A DNA stretch of 55,066 nt from Actinomycetota bacterium (GCA_002721755.1 PBLL01000025.1:1-55066); one strand, 5' to 3'. Positions 43,537 to 52,586 are shown, numbered from the stretch's first letter. Numbers and translations are program-made. Notes: generated by a model not told the origin, from the letters alone.

Positions 43537-44013
43537 ATGAAAATTTTTGTCGTTCGTCATGCTTCAGCTGTCGAACGTTTTCTTTGGGATGGCGATGACT
43601 CGGAACGACCTATTGACGAAAAAGGTGTCAACCAATCATCACTAATTGCTCAATATTTTTCAACAATTCAAATTTCTTCTATTTTTTCCAGCATGGCAGT
43701 TAGATGTCAGCAAACAATTTGGCCAACTGCTAGACAGTCCGGTATTCAGGTCGAATTATCAGACTCACTCTTCGAAGGTTCCACTAGGCAAACTGGCGAT
43801 TTAATCGAAAAACTTTTGAAAACAGAAAACACAGGAAGTTATCCAATTCTCTGTAGCCATGGAGATGTCATTAGTGAACTGATAAGGTCTCTGACTTTAA
43901 GTGGGATGCAAACACCTAAAGGAAAGGGGTTTGCAAAGGCATCGATTTGGGAACTTATTTTCTCAGATGGAAGAATCGAAAAGGGCTTCTACCACGAATC
44001 TCATTTGAATTGA
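43537..44013 (+). CDS. SixA-like histidine phosphatase
   Basis: 158 residues, short SixA form of the histidine phosphatase superfamily. MKIFVVRHASAVERF carries the catalytic Arg-His, DDSERPIDEKGVNQS follows as in SixA, and CSHGDVISELIRSL gives the second His. SixA removes phosphate from phosphohistidine proteins of the PTS/Npr type in Escherichia coli; the target here is unknown. Tail to tail with ccmH. The window also holds an unrelated-branch MSMEG_4193 histidine phosphatase. Confidence 0.85.
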   Translation: MKIFVVRHASAVERFLWDGDDSERPIDEKGVNQSSLIAQYFSTIQISSIFSSMAVRCQQTIWPTARQSGIQVELSDSLFEGSTRQTGDLIEKLLKTENTGSYPILCSHGDVISELIRSLTLSGMQTPKGKGFAKASIWELIFSDGRIEKGFYHESHLN

Positions 44014-44027
44014 TGTCTTGAGAAACT

Positions 44028-45284
44028 TTACTTATTTATAAGCTCTTCCGTTCTCAAAAGTTCAACAAGCTCTATAGGCGGATTAGGGAGTGCTTTGAAC
44101 TTTTCAACATATTCCTGAGCTGCATCTGACTTACCTAAAACTTTGTCTTGAAGCAAAGCCTTGTAAGCAATTGCATATGGATCTTCAGGATTGATCTCAA
44201 GAGAAATTTCCAGTGAAACTAAACTCAACTCTGCTAATTGTTGATCTCCGGAGGATATAAGTAACCACCCTCTGTGGGCGTAAAGCGAAGAATTATCAGG
44301 ATCCTTTTCAACACCTGAATCAATGAGCTCAAGTGCTGCGAGCAATTCCCCACTTCGCGCTAGTTCACTTGAAACACTCTCTCTAAAGCGACTCGATGCA
44401 AGCAAGTCTTTGATAATAGGAGGCGGATCTAACGAATCCAATATCAAGAGGTCTGCAGAAGCTTCTCCGATTTTCCCTTCTCTGAAATTTATGATTGCAC
44501 GGAAAGCCCTTGCGTCCGGGTAAGACGGGTCAAATTCTATAGAGCTTTCAATATCAGAAAAAGAATTTTGAGATTCCCCGCTAAGCCACAGTGTCCAGCC
44601 TCTGTAGGCAAGTGCTTCGGCATTTGAAGGTTGAAGCTCAAGAACCTGATTGTAAATTTCAACTGCTTCTTCTCGTGGAGCCACTGAAGCCTGGATCATC
44701 AAAGTCCTCGGCGACATTCTGATTTCTCCTGATAAGGCATCCCCAGAATTTCTGCTACCCGCTGTCCTAGCGACCAAAAAGCCTGAGCCGACTGCCAAAA
44801 TACAAACCATTGCAATCCAAATCCATCGGGATGAATTTAGATTGCCCATTTTTTTACCAGTCGTTTTTTTATTAGTTTCGCCTCGTTCTAACCATGAAAA
44901 TATGATGAATGCTGTTCCAGCAAGAGCTATTAGACCTGCTGCTACAGGAATCACCCAGACAAGTCCCGCAATACCTTCACTAGTTGGGTTGTAATCGATA
45001 TCTTCACCAAATTTTGAAACCAGAAACCTTCTTATCTCTTCATCAGAAACACCGTCATCTACCATGGTTGAAATAGTTGTCCTGATTGTTTTAGCAACAG
45101 GAACATCTGATTCAGCTAGCGACTGACCTTCGCATACAGGGCATGCGAAATCAGCTGCCAAACTGCTGACTCTCTCAGAATTTGTTGAAGGTGGGCTGTC
45201 CGAGACTGCAGAAAAAACTAAAGATAAAACTGACACGCCAAGAAACAAAGCCCAAATCAAATAATGTGTTCTAACGCTCTTCAT
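44028..45284 (-). CDS. ccmH: CcmH-type cytochrome c maturation protein fused to a TPR (CcmI-like) domain
   Basis: 418 residues. After a signal-anchor (LIWALFLGVSVLSLVFSAV) comes the thiol motif DFACPVCEGQSLAES and IRRFLVSKFGEDIDYNP, diagnostic of CcmH, then a membrane segment (LVWVIPVAAGLIALAGTAF). A second membrane segment near residue 155 leads into tetratricopeptide repeats to the C-terminus (AEALAYRGWTLWLSGESQNS and similar). The TPR half resembles CcmI, which presents apocytochrome. Fused CcmH-CcmI means both steps are in one chain. Ends the ccm operon, overlapping ccmG by 14 bases. Confidence 0.9.
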   Translation of the reverse strand: MKSVRTHYLIWALFLGVSVLSLVFSAVSDSPPSTNSERVSSLAADFACPVCEGQSLAESDVPVAKTIRTTISTMVDDGVSDEEIRRFLVSKFGEDIDYNPTSEGIAGLVWVIPVAAGLIALAGTAFIIFSWLERGETNKKTTGKKMGNLNSSRWIWIAMVCILAVGSGFLVARTAGSRNSGDALSGEIRMSPRTLMIQASVAPREEAVEIYNQVLELQPSNAEALAYRGWTLWLSGESQNSFSDIESSIEFDPSYPDARAFRAIINFREGKIGEASADLLILDSLDPPPIIKDLLASSRFRESVSSELARSGELLAALELIDSGVEKDPDNSSLYAHRGWLLISSGDQQLAELSLVSLEISLEINPEDPYAIAYKALLQDKVLGKSDAAQEYVEKFKALPNPPIELVELLRTEELINK

Positions 45285-45813
45285 CAGATTTTCTTTTCGC
45301 TCTCAACAACAAGTTTTCTATCTCTGCCCGTTTAACTCCACCTACAATCTTTGCTGAAACAAATCCTGCAGGTGAGACAAGATATGACTCTGGAACTGCC
45401 ACAACTCCCCAATCGACCGCTACTCGAGCTGTGTCACTAGCCAGGACCGGCCAATCACCTCCATTTTTTTCAAAAAAAGAAGCAACCGACTTAGCTGCGT
45501 CATCAAACGCAACACTCACTATTCTGACACCATTGTCTAGATTCTGACTTTCTGAGAAAGACACTAACTCTGGATGCTCCTCCAGACACGGAATACAAGT
45601 TGTGGAAAAAAAGTTAACTAGAACCCATCTCCCCTTTTCACTATCAAGGCTCCAGAAATCACCTTCAATTGTCATGCCTGAAACAGGTGGTGCTATTTCG
45701 CCCACAAGATGGGTTCGGATTCTTTCTACACCTGATTCCCTCGTTGCCAAAACAATGACTAAAAGTATCGTGAAAATACCAATTACTAATGAAGCGACTT
45801 TAGATGGAGTCAT
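45271..45813 (-). CDS. ccmG: CcmG/DsbE-type thioredoxin-like protein
   Basis: About 180 residues from the ATG at 45813, preceded by GGAG at 4 bases; a longer start at 45855 would lie deeper inside ccmF. A membrane anchor (VASLVIGIFTILLVIVLAT) is followed by a TlpA fold with CxxC in FSTTCIPCLEEHPELV and VAVPESYLVSPAGFV (cis-Pro). It keeps apocytochrome c haem-binding cysteines reduced outside the membrane. Overlaps both neighbours, so translation is coupled. Confidence 0.9.
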   Translation of the reverse strand: MTPSKVASLVIGIFTILLVIVLATRESGVERIRTHLVGEIAPPVSGMTIEGDFWSLDSEKGRWVLVNFFSTTCIPCLEEHPELVSFSESQNLDNGVRIVSVAFDDAAKSVASFFEKNGGDWPVLASDTARVAVDWGVVAVPESYLVSPAGFVSAKIVGGVKRAEIENLLLRAKRKSDEER

Positions 45814-47773
45814 GTGTCTCCACTTCTTTAGTTTTTTCAGACTCTGCTGAATCAAGATCTTCGTGTCGAGACTTTTTCCTTGAGAACAAAGTGAATATGG
45901 TCCCCAAACTCATCAACCCTCCACCAAACCAAATCCACCAAACCATCGGCTGGATTGTGACGCGAATAACTGTGTTTCCCTGTTCACTTTCGTCCGGAAT
46001 GGCCAATAAAGCTAGTTGAACATCATCTTTCCAAGTTGAACGTGTTGTTGGAGTTCCGATACTTCTATCTCCAAAGGGAAACTGATTTATAGAGGGTTGA
46101 AATAATTCATCATCGATATATACATTCGCGATTATTTTGTTCTTTTCTTTAAGTTCCACATATTCAATTCCTTCAAATCTGAACTCATGGTTTCCTAATG
46201 TCGCTTGGTCACCTACTTGTTCAAACTTAAATTCAGCCTGCCTGATGAAAGAAGATGAACTTGCCAATGCCACTGCCAAGATGACTACACCCAAATGAAC
46301 TACCATCCCACCACCAGTTCTTCCGAGAATTCCACGGAATTTACCCGCTCTCGAAACAAGTAGAATTTGTCTAAAGGCGCTACCAGCTGCGAACCCCCCA
46401 AAACCCAAAGCCAAAGTAGGCACAAAACCACGACTACCTACAACGACCCCTAAAAGCATTGCTATTGATGCACAAACTACGGAAGGAGTGAGTCGCTTCA
46501 AAATAACCTCTGCTTGTGTCTTCCCCCATGACAATGCTGGAGCTACAGCCATCATGAACAGCAATGCAAAACCGATAGGTGTCGACATTTTCACAAAGTA
46601 AGGATTACCGACCGAAATCCGATCGCCATTTAGGGCTTCCACTATCAACGGAAAAACTGTTCCAAGGAAAACTATAAAAGCGAAACAAGCAAATAAAAGA
46701 TTGTTGAGTAAAAACGCTCCTGTCCTCGACAGAGGAGAACTGATCGAACCTGGGCTTCGTAGACTTTCGCCTCTCCACCCAATCAAACCAACGCTTACAA
46801 CAACTATCGCAAGAAAAAATCCAAGTAACAAAGGGCCAATACCTGATTCGGTAAATGAATGAACTGACTCAAGGACACCCGAACGAGTGATAAAAGTACC
46901 GAGAATGGTCAATGAAAATGTTGCACAAAGAAGGGACAAATTCCATACCCTCAACATCCCCTTCTTCTCTTGAATCATCACTGAATGCAAAAACGCTGTA
47001 CACGTTAGCCATGGCAAAAAAGAGGCATTCTCAACCGGATCCCAGGCCCAGTAACCTCCCCATCCAAGAATTTCATAGGACCACCACGCTCCAAGAATGA
47101 TTCCTAAGGACAGACAACCCCAAGCAACAAGAGTCCATTTTCTGGTCTGCAGTAACCAACCTTCACCAAATCTTCCTGTTACCAAAGCAGCTATCGCAAA
47201 GGAAAACGGAACCGTCATACCCACATAACCCAAATACAGAATTGGAGGATGGAACGCCATCAAAATGTGATTTTGCAATAGTGGATTCGGGCCCGGCCCA
47301 TCAAAGCCTGGCCATGGATTGAACTCTCCAAAAGGAAATGCGGGCCCTATTAATAGAACAAAAAAGAAAACACAAACTATCGACATTACGGCTATTGCCC
47401 AAGCAACTAAAGGATCTGTAAGGCGGTTCCTGAACCTCAAAACTACTAAAGCCAAGTAACCGACAAGAATCAGTACCCATAGAAGAATTGAACCTTCAAG
47501 CGCCGACCAAAGAGTAGCAATGTTGAATAAAGGAGGTGTTCTGGTACTGCCATTTTGGGCAACATATGCGACTGTAAAATCACGGGTTATTAAAGCTCGC
47601 TCCATTACAAAAACTTGACCTATAGAAGCAATCAACATAACAAATACCGGTATTCGGACCCGTGACAACAACTCTGTTCTTTTCGTCATGAGACCATATA
47701 GCTGGTTGCCTACAGCAATTAAAGCTGAAGCCAAGCCAAGAGCAACAAATACCGTTCCCAAGTCTGTATTCAT
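45800..47773 (-). CDS. ccmF: Cytochrome c haem lyase subunit CcmF
   Basis: 657 residues, standard length. Many membrane segments, the WWD domain WGGYWAWDPVENASFLPWL (about 238-255), conserved FHPPILYLGYVG and TRSGVLESVHSF blocks, and a C-terminal soluble domain followed by a final membrane segment (WWIWFGGGLMSLGTIFTLF). It attaches haem to apocytochrome c with CcmH. Good ATG with no in-frame alternative nearby. 42 bases downstream of ccmE. Confidence 0.95.
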   Translation of the reverse strand: MNTDLGTVFVALGLASALIAVGNQLYGLMTKRTELLSRVRIPVFVMLIASIGQVFVMERALITRDFTVAYVAQNGSTRTPPLFNIATLWSALEGSILLWVLILVGYLALVVLRFRNRLTDPLVAWAIAVMSIVCVFFFVLLIGPAFPFGEFNPWPGFDGPGPNPLLQNHILMAFHPPILYLGYVGMTVPFSFAIAALVTGRFGEGWLLQTRKWTLVAWGCLSLGIILGAWWSYEILGWGGYWAWDPVENASFLPWLTCTAFLHSVMIQEKKGMLRVWNLSLLCATFSLTILGTFITRSGVLESVHSFTESGIGPLLLGFFLAIVVVSVGLIGWRGESLRSPGSISSPLSRTGAFLLNNLLFACFAFIVFLGTVFPLIVEALNGDRISVGNPYFVKMSTPIGFALLFMMAVAPALSWGKTQAEVILKRLTPSVVCASIAMLLGVVVGSRGFVPTLALGFGGFAAGSAFRQILLVSRAGKFRGILGRTGGGMVVHLGVVILAVALASSSSFIRQAEFKFEQVGDQATLGNHEFRFEGIEYVELKEKNKIIANVYIDDELFQPSINQFPFGDRSIGTPTTRSTWKDDVQLALLAIPDESEQGNTVIRVTIQPMVWWIWFGGGLMSLGTIFTLFSRKKSRHEDLDSAESEKTKEVETHDSI

Positions 47774-47815
47774 AATTGATAATTAGCTAGAAGGCTTACT
47801 TTCGTCCTAAACATT

Positions 47816-48319
47816 CTAACCACTGTCACAAGACTCTAATTCCGCGCGATCTGAGCGGTAGTCATTGTCATGTTTAACCACCATGCTGTCAGTTTTTATG
47901 TGCCAACCGTCCTTTGCAGGATTTAAAAGTTTTTCCAGATCCGGTGGATCATTTTCTATCCAAACTCCCTGTAAAACAACGGGAACACCTGGATTAAACA
48001 ATTCAGCAGGATCGCCTTCATGAACCACGTCAGCAAAAACGTCACCCTCACAAAGTGTAAATACAATAACCTGCACACCTCCTAACACTGTCTCAACAAT
48101 TCCCGGTTGGGGCACACCTATTACACGAAAACGTCTATCTTGAAGTTCAACTCTTTTTTCAACTGCTTCGTCAACTGGATAGAAGAAAAGCGAAGCGTTA
48201 CCCAAAGTCTTAAATAGTACAATTGCTACTGCTATCAGAAGCAAAACTCCTGCCAGTTTTGGCAACAGCTTCGAGTTCTTCTTATGGATTCGATCTTGTC
48301 TTGGTGTTAATTCTTCCAA
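47816..48319 (-). CDS. ccmE: Periplasmic haem chaperone CcmE
   Basis: 167 residues. An N-terminal anchor (LLPKLAGVLLLIAVAIVLF) precedes an OB-fold domain (RFRVIGVPQPGIVE, VVLQGVWIEND). The haem-binding motif is VVKHDNDY, with His150 four residues before Tyr154, so this is the His-type CcmE rather than the Cys-type of some bacteria. It carries haem from the CcmC/D complex to CcmF. TTG start 7 bases after the ccmD stop. Confidence 0.9.
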   Translation of the reverse strand: MEELTPRQDRIHKKNSKLLPKLAGVLLLIAVAIVLFKTLGNASLFFYPVDEAVEKRVELQDRRFRVIGVPQPGIVETVLGGVQVIVFTLCEGDVFADVVHEGDPAELFNPGVPVVLQGVWIENDPPDLEKLLNPAKDGWHIKTDSMVVKHDNDYRSDRAELESCDSG

Positions 48320-48325
48320 AAAATT

Positions 48326-48484
48326 TCATCCACCATTTTGTCTTGGAGAACTTATCCAACGAGCATGTTCAGCTGGAACTCGCTCTGATAATCGTGCTCC
48401 TCTTTTCAATAGTCGAAAGGCGTATAAAAGAATTGCTAATGAAGACAACCCCCAACCCGCAACTAAATATCCTAGATGTGTCAT
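48326..48484 (-). CDS. ccmD: CcmD-like small membrane protein of haem export
   Basis: 52 residues from ATG at 48484: MTHLGYLVAGWGLSSLAILL and then YAFRLLKRGARL and a polar tail ending in PRQNGG. One membrane helix, then the basic cytosolic side with Y-x-x-R-L-L-x-R, as in CcmD. Its ATG overlaps the ccmC stop by 4 bases and ccmE starts 7 bases after its stop, so the order C-D-E is exactly that of other ccm operons. CcmD is needed to release haem-loaded CcmE. Confidence 0.85.
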   Translation of the reverse strand: MTHLGYLVAGWGLSSLAILLYAFRLLKRGARLSERVPAEHARWISSPRQNGG

Positions 48485-49266
48485 CTCTGGTTTTCCTTAC
48501 TATCTATCTGACGGCGCTCTTCAATTGCAGCCTGTACTCCCTGTTCAAATTCGACGTGTTCCAACCATGCAATCCTGAATCTATGCAAAATTAACCAAGT
48601 CATTACAAGTAATGAAATCAGAATTCCAAACATCAGAGTAAAAAGAGTCAGGTCTTCAATTTTGAACTCAGACAATGTTGATTTTTGATGAAGCGTCCTA
48701 TTCCCCCACCATTCTACAGACCGGTTTATTAAAGGAATATCTAGAACTGCAATTAACGCTACAACCGCAGCAGGACGTGCTGCGCGTTGTGGGCTTTCAA
48801 AAGCTCTACGCAAAGCAAGGTATCCAAGAAACAAAAGAAAAAGAATAAGAGTGCTCATAATTCTGACATCCCCCCACTCCCACCAGGTGTTCCAAACAGG
48901 CCGTCCCCAAATCGATCCTGTGACAAGAACTAAAGCGCAAGTGAGAGTGCCGACTTCTGCAGATGAATGAGCCAGAGAGTCCCACCAGAGTGTTCGTCGA
49001 AACAAATATCCGGCACTCGCTATTGCGCAAATTATGAACGCGAGATATGTAACAGAAATCAAAGGCACATGTAAATATAGAAGTCTAACTGCATCAAACT
49101 GACCGAACTCTTCTCCGGTCTCGGGATGGAATCTGATGTCGGGGTCTGTCAGAAAAAAGGCTAAGACAAGCAAAACTGCAAATCCTACTAGCGATGAAGT
49201 GCCTAAAATTTTCGAACCTTTTGATGAAGTATTTTTTAAGTCAGCCATTTGAACATTTCCAGTCAT
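48481..49266 (-). CDS. ccmC: Haem exporter permease CcmC
   Basis: About 261 residues. The WWD haem-binding region is WGRPVWNTWWEWGDVRIM, with flanking haem-ligand histidines (LYLHVPLISVTYLAF and AHSSAEVGTLT). Six membrane segments are visible. It loads haem onto CcmE. The ATG at 49266 follows one base after the ccmB stop and is preferred over a TTG at 49281 inside ccmB. Confidence 0.93.
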   Translation of the reverse strand: MTGNVQMADLKNTSSKGSKILGTSSLVGFAVLLVLAFFLTDPDIRFHPETGEEFGQFDAVRLLYLHVPLISVTYLAFIICAIASAGYLFRRTLWWDSLAHSSAEVGTLTCALVLVTGSIWGRPVWNTWWEWGDVRIMSTLILFLLFLGYLALRRAFESPQRAARPAAVVALIAVLDIPLINRSVEWWGNRTLHQKSTLSEFKIEDLTLFTLMFGILISLLVMTWLILHRFRIAWLEHVEFEQGVQAAIEERRQIDSKENQR

Positions 49267-49267
49267 T

Positions 49268-49957
49268 TCAGTTCTCAACAATAAAGTAATTCGCTGCTAC
49301 CCCAACTCCTGTGAGGATAACCGTAAGACCTGCCACGAAAGCAAACCAGTTCCAACCATTTACAGCCGCCACACCCAAAGCATCATCGAAAGCTCTGCTC
49401 GCTCCGATAAGTAAAGGTAGAAGTAATGGTAGAAGAAGAATCGGCAGAAGAGTTTCACGAACTCCTAATCCTGAAGCCAGAAAACCGAAAATGGTGCCTA
49501 AAGCGGATACAGCTATACATGCAAACAGACCAGTTGAGATAAGTAACCATAAATCTTCAACTTCAGATCCATACAACAAGATTATGCCCACGCCCAAAAA
49601 GACTTCAAGAACTAACAATTGTATTGCTATAGCACATGCCTTGCCCAGAAATATTCCAGAAGGGTCTACACCGGAGAGATTTAAACCAACCAATGCTCCG
49701 TCATCGCGTTCAATAGTCATCGATCTAGCGATAGCCATGAGCGCACAAAGTAAAACAGAAATCCAGAAGAGTCCTGGGGCAAAGTTTTTTAAGGACTTTT
49801 GATCAGCATCAAGTGCAATTCCAAATAAAACTAAAATAATTAAGGCAAACGGGGCCACTTGGTTTATAAGAACTCTTGAACGCATCTCGATCTTCAAATC
49901 TTTGCTTGCGATCAGCCAAATATCAGTCAAAATTCTTCTCAAGTTTTTCTCCAACAA
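49268..49957 (-). CDS. ccmB: Haem exporter membrane protein CcmB
   Basis: 229 residues with six hydrophobic segments. The N-terminal cytosolic part ASKDLKIEMRSRVLINQVAPF and the conserved GIFLGKACAIAIQLLVLEVF match CcmB. It forms the ABC complex with CcmA that powers haem release from CcmE. The start is a TTG immediately after the ccmA stop codon, implying tight coupling. Confidence 0.9.
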   Translation of the reverse strand: MLEKNLRRILTDIWLIASKDLKIEMRSRVLINQVAPFALIILVLFGIALDADQKSLKNFAPGLFWISVLLCALMAIARSMTIERDDGALVGLNLSGVDPSGIFLGKACAIAIQLLVLEVFLGVGIILLYGSEVEDLWLLISTGLFACIAVSALGTIFGFLASGLGVRETLLPILLLPLLLPLLIGASRAFDDALGVAAVNGWNWFAFVAGLTVILTGVGVAANYFIVEN

Positions 49958-50608
49958 TCAAACATCTGCTACTGAACCTCCGGAGAGATTTACAACTCTT
50001 GTTGAAAGGTCTAAAACACGATCTAAGTCATGGGAAGCAACAATTACTGTAGCTCCGGCTTTTGCTGATTCTTTAATAAGTTCATCTACAATTTCCCTGC
50101 CCTCTTGGTCAAGTCCGGCATGCGGTTCATCCAAAAGCCACAAACTCGGTCTACGAACTATAAAAACCGCTAAGGATGCTCTTCGTTTTTGTCCTACTGA
50201 CAAAGAGCGCACTTTTTGATTTTCAAGTTTGCTATCTAAGTCCATTCTCTTCAAAGCCCATGAAATGCGTCTTTCAATTTCCGATTTTTCGACCCCTGCA
50301 ATCTGAGTCCAAAAAATTATGTTTTCTAGAACTGTAAGATCCCCATACAGACCATTGCCATGTGAAAGAAGTCCAGCTTTTTTCCTAATTTCAGTTCTTT
50401 CTGACCATAGATCATGCCCCATTACCGAACCATTTCCCTCTTTTGGCTGTATGAGTCCTGCACATAGGTGGAGCAAGGTTGTTTTTCCAGCCCCATTAGG
50501 ACCTTTAACAAAAATTATTTCACCAGCTTCAACATCAAGATCAACACCTGTTAAAGCTGGAAAACCTTCTAAAAGAGCCACTAAGCCATCAAGTTTTACA
50601 ACAGACAC
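49958..50608 (-). CDS. ccmA: Haem exporter ATPase CcmA
   Basis: 216 residues. Walker A VKGPNGAGKTTLLHLCAGL, the Q-loop region GLLSHGNGLYGDLTVLENI typical of CcmA, signature VRSLSVGQKRRASLAVFI, Walker B SLWLLDEPHAGLDQEG and the H-loop IVASHDLDRVL. GTG start. First gene of the ccmABCDEFGH run, divergent by 46 bases from the septum-formation-like lipoprotein gene. Confidence 0.93.
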   Translation of the reverse strand: MSVVKLDGLVALLEGFPALTGVDLDVEAGEIIFVKGPNGAGKTTLLHLCAGLIQPKEGNGSVMGHDLWSERTEIRKKAGLLSHGNGLYGDLTVLENIIFWTQIAGVEKSEIERRISWALKRMDLDSKLENQKVRSLSVGQKRRASLAVFIVRRPSLWLLDEPHAGLDQEGREIVDELIKESAKAGATVIVASHDLDRVLDLSTRVVNLSGGSVADV

Positions 50609-50654
50609 GAGCCCACGGTAGCGCCAGATCGACTCTGCCCCCTAACCTTGACTT

Positions 50655-51236
50655 GTGTTTAAATTAATCTCTTTTCGAAAGAGAAAAAGCAATTTTTTGG
50701 CCCTGTTTTTGTCTGCAGCTTTTTTTGCCGTTGCCTGTTCGGAAACAACTGAAGATGTCAGTCAAGCTACGCCAATCAACAGTACAACGAGTGCTGTTGA
50801 AGTGAAGCCAACAGTAACTTCGAAATCTGCGCCCGACTGGATCGGAGAAGTAGTAAATGTCCATAATCTTTCTTCAAACGACTGCTTCAATCATTACTCT
50901 TGGACAAATACGGAACGGCTAGTCGAGATAGACACAAAAGTTTCATGCGAAGGACCGCACCAGCATGAAATTTATTACAGGGTAGAACATCCAGCTGGAC
51001 CTGGAGCACCTTGGCCTGGAGATCAAGAGATGCAAACTTTTGCAACTTCGGTTTGCTACGAAGAATTTGAAGATTTTGTTGGGGAGATTTATGAATTATC
51101 TGAACTTGAATTGGGTTTCCTGACTCCAAACCGGACCAACTTCGAAGACTCTAAAGCTCGTTTCAGAGGAATTCACTGTTATGTATTTAAAAATGGTGAA
51201 GAACTTATTGGCACAGCACGTGGTTCAAAGGAGTGA
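50655..51236 (+). CDS. Septum-formation-family-like lipoprotein
   Basis: 193 residues, GTG start. The signal peptide with basic N-terminus (LISFRKRKSNFLALFLSAAF) ends in a lipobox FAVAC, and a Thr/Ser/Val-rich linker follows. The folded part has the spaced cysteines and CEGPHQHEIYYRV, SVCYEEFEDFVGEIYELSEL, and RFRGIHCYVF, a pattern typical of the actinobacterial septum formation domain (PF13845). Predicted to be membrane-anchored outside the cell. Function in division is by analogy only. It overlaps the next gene by 4 bases. Confidence 0.75.
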   Translation: MFKLISFRKRKSNFLALFLSAAFFAVACSETTEDVSQATPINSTTSAVEVKPTVTSKSAPDWIGEVVNVHNLSSNDCFNHYSWTNTERLVEIDTKVSCEGPHQHEIYYRVEHPAGPGAPWPGDQEMQTFATSVCYEEFEDFVGEIYELSELELGFLTPNRTNFEDSKARFRGIHCYVFKNGEELIGTARGSKE

Positions 51237-51505
51237 AATTGAAAGAGTCAGATGATTTAGAATCACTTGAATCGCGACGCAAAAAAGCCGCATTTGTCGC
51301 CAATACCGGCAGGAAAATCGGGTATTCGATTTTTTTTCTTTCTCTAATTATTTTCGCTGTAGGGCTTACTGTCGAATTCAATAATTTAGTTGCCAAAACT
51401 TTAGTAACTCTTTTAATTGTGGGGTCAGCAGTTCTTGCACCGTCAATTTTGCTTCACTATGCAGTTCGAGGTGCGGAAAAAGAGGAGAGAGAACAAAATT
51501 ACTAG
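51233..51505 (+). CDS. Small two-helix membrane protein
   Basis: 90 residues, GTG start overlapping the upstream stop by 4 bases. Polar N-terminus (KESDDLESLESRRKKAAFV), two membrane segments (IGYSIFFLSLIIFAVGLTV and LVTLLIVGSAVLAPSILLHY), and a charged C-terminus (GAEKEEREQNY). No family recognised. Translational coupling to the septum-like lipoprotein suggests they work together at the membrane. Confidence 0.75.
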   Translation: MKLKESDDLESLESRRKKAAFVANTGRKIGYSIFFLSLIIFAVGLTVEFNNLVAKTLVTLLIVGSAVLAPSILLHYAVRGAEKEEREQNY

Positions 51506-51532
51506 CTGTTAGAAAAATTACTAGCTGTTAGA
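51495..51532. repeat. 19-base tandem duplication
   Basis: The unit AAAATTACTAGCTGTTAGA occurs twice in direct succession (51495-51513 and 51514-51532), and the first copy includes the stop codon of the small membrane protein. A recent local duplication; the second copy lies before the end of the Nudix gene. Confidence 0.9.
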
Positions 51533-51538
51533 AAACTA

Positions 51539-52033
51539 TTACTGATCTAATTTCATCGGAGAAATATCAATTGGCTCAGAAGGAAGGTCTCCTGAAATTA
51601 TCGGAGTTATGTGTTCTCGAAGCAAAGTTGGTAAAACTGGTTCTTCTGATTTAAGAAGATCCCCTACATCCCACCACTTAGCACCTAAAAATGCAGCCGC
51701 TTCTAAAGCTTCAAGATGCTTAGGTCGGTATTCCCCTCCGTCACACCATGCAACGTGGATTTTTTCATAACTGTCAAAGAAATAACCGCCAAAAGTGAAT
51801 TGGACATGTTGAGTCCATATAACAGGCCCCATTTCAATCGAATCAATACCTGTTTCTTCGTACAGTTCACGAGCTGCGGCAACAGCACTATCTTCCCCTC
51901 TGCTAATACCCCCACCTGGGATTTCCCACCATGGATCTTTAAAAGGATCTATAGGATCTTCCGCATTGACAAGAAAAATTCTTTTTTGACCATCAAGAAG
52001 AACAACTCGAGCTGCATTACGTTTGAGAAACAA
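51539..52033 (-). CDS. Nudix hydrolase
   Basis: 164 residues. The Nudix box [23 protein letters not shown]-type pattern is present (G-x5-E-x7-REL-x-EE-x-G), following [10 protein letters not shown]. These enzymes hydrolyse nucleoside diphosphates linked to another moiety (for example 8-oxo-dGTP, ADP-ribose or NADH). The long C-terminal part suggests a substrate other than simple dNTPs, not identifiable here. TTG start with GCAGG 5 bases upstream. 15 bases after the Fur-family gene on the same strand. Confidence 0.87.
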   Translation of the reverse strand: MFLKRNAARVVLLDGQKRIFLVNAEDPIDPFKDPWWEIPGGGISRGEDSAVAAARELYEETGIDSIEMGPVIWTQHVQFTFGGYFFDSYEKIHVAWCDGGEYRPKHLEALEAAAFLGAKWWDVGDLLKSEEPVLPTLLREHITPIISGDLPSEPIDISPMKLDQ

Positions 52034-52048
52034 AATTACCTGCTATTT

Positions 52049-52504
52049 CTAGGAACACTTATGACAACGACCTTGCAAATCCAACGTGTGACCTTCAACC
52101 AAAAATCCCTTCTTAGCTAAGTCCGCCTCGATTTCAAGAATCTCTTTTTCGAAATACTCAGGCACTTCAAAGTCCTCAATGTTTCCACAAATCAAGCATA
52201 CGAAATGATGATGGTGACCAATTATTGAATCGTCTAGTTCAAAACGGTTATGGTCATTTCCAGAAGCTAGACGCTTTACAACACCGGCTTCTACAAGTTC
52301 AGTCGCATTTCGGTAAACAGAACTCTGTGCCAAATCATTGTCCGCTTCGAAAGCCAAAACTTCATCAAGTGTCAAAGGCCTCCCTGCCATTGCCAAAACT
52401 TCTACAATTGCTTTACGAGACTTGCTATAACGCATGCCAGCCGCTCTTAGACGTCGAGACGCTAAAAGGTGCAACTCTTCGCTCATTTTCTGTTCTAGTG
52501 CCAC
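52049..52504 (-). CDS. Fur-family metal-responsive regulator
   Basis: 151 residues. Winged-helix part LRAAGMRYSKSRKAIVEVLA, DEVLAFEADNDLAQSSVYRN, then the regulatory metal site GHHHHFVCLICGNIEDFEVP and the C-terminal CHKC zinc pair. GTG at 52504 is the longest start; ATG at 52486 is an alternative. The type (iron, zinc or peroxide) cannot be told by eye. Divergent from the LLM oxidoreductase by about 80 bases. Confidence 0.9.
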   Translation of the reverse strand: MALEQKMSEELHLLASRRLRAAGMRYSKSRKAIVEVLAMAGRPLTLDEVLAFEADNDLAQSSVYRNATELVEAGVVKRLASGNDHNRFELDDSIIGHHHHFVCLICGNIEDFEVPEYFEKEILEIEADLAKKGFLVEGHTLDLQGRCHKCS

Positions 52505-52586
52505 ATCAAGAGTTTACGGCGACATTCTCAAGCTAAATTCAATAAAACTTCAAAAATTTCTATTTGACCGCGCTACGGTTCTAATT

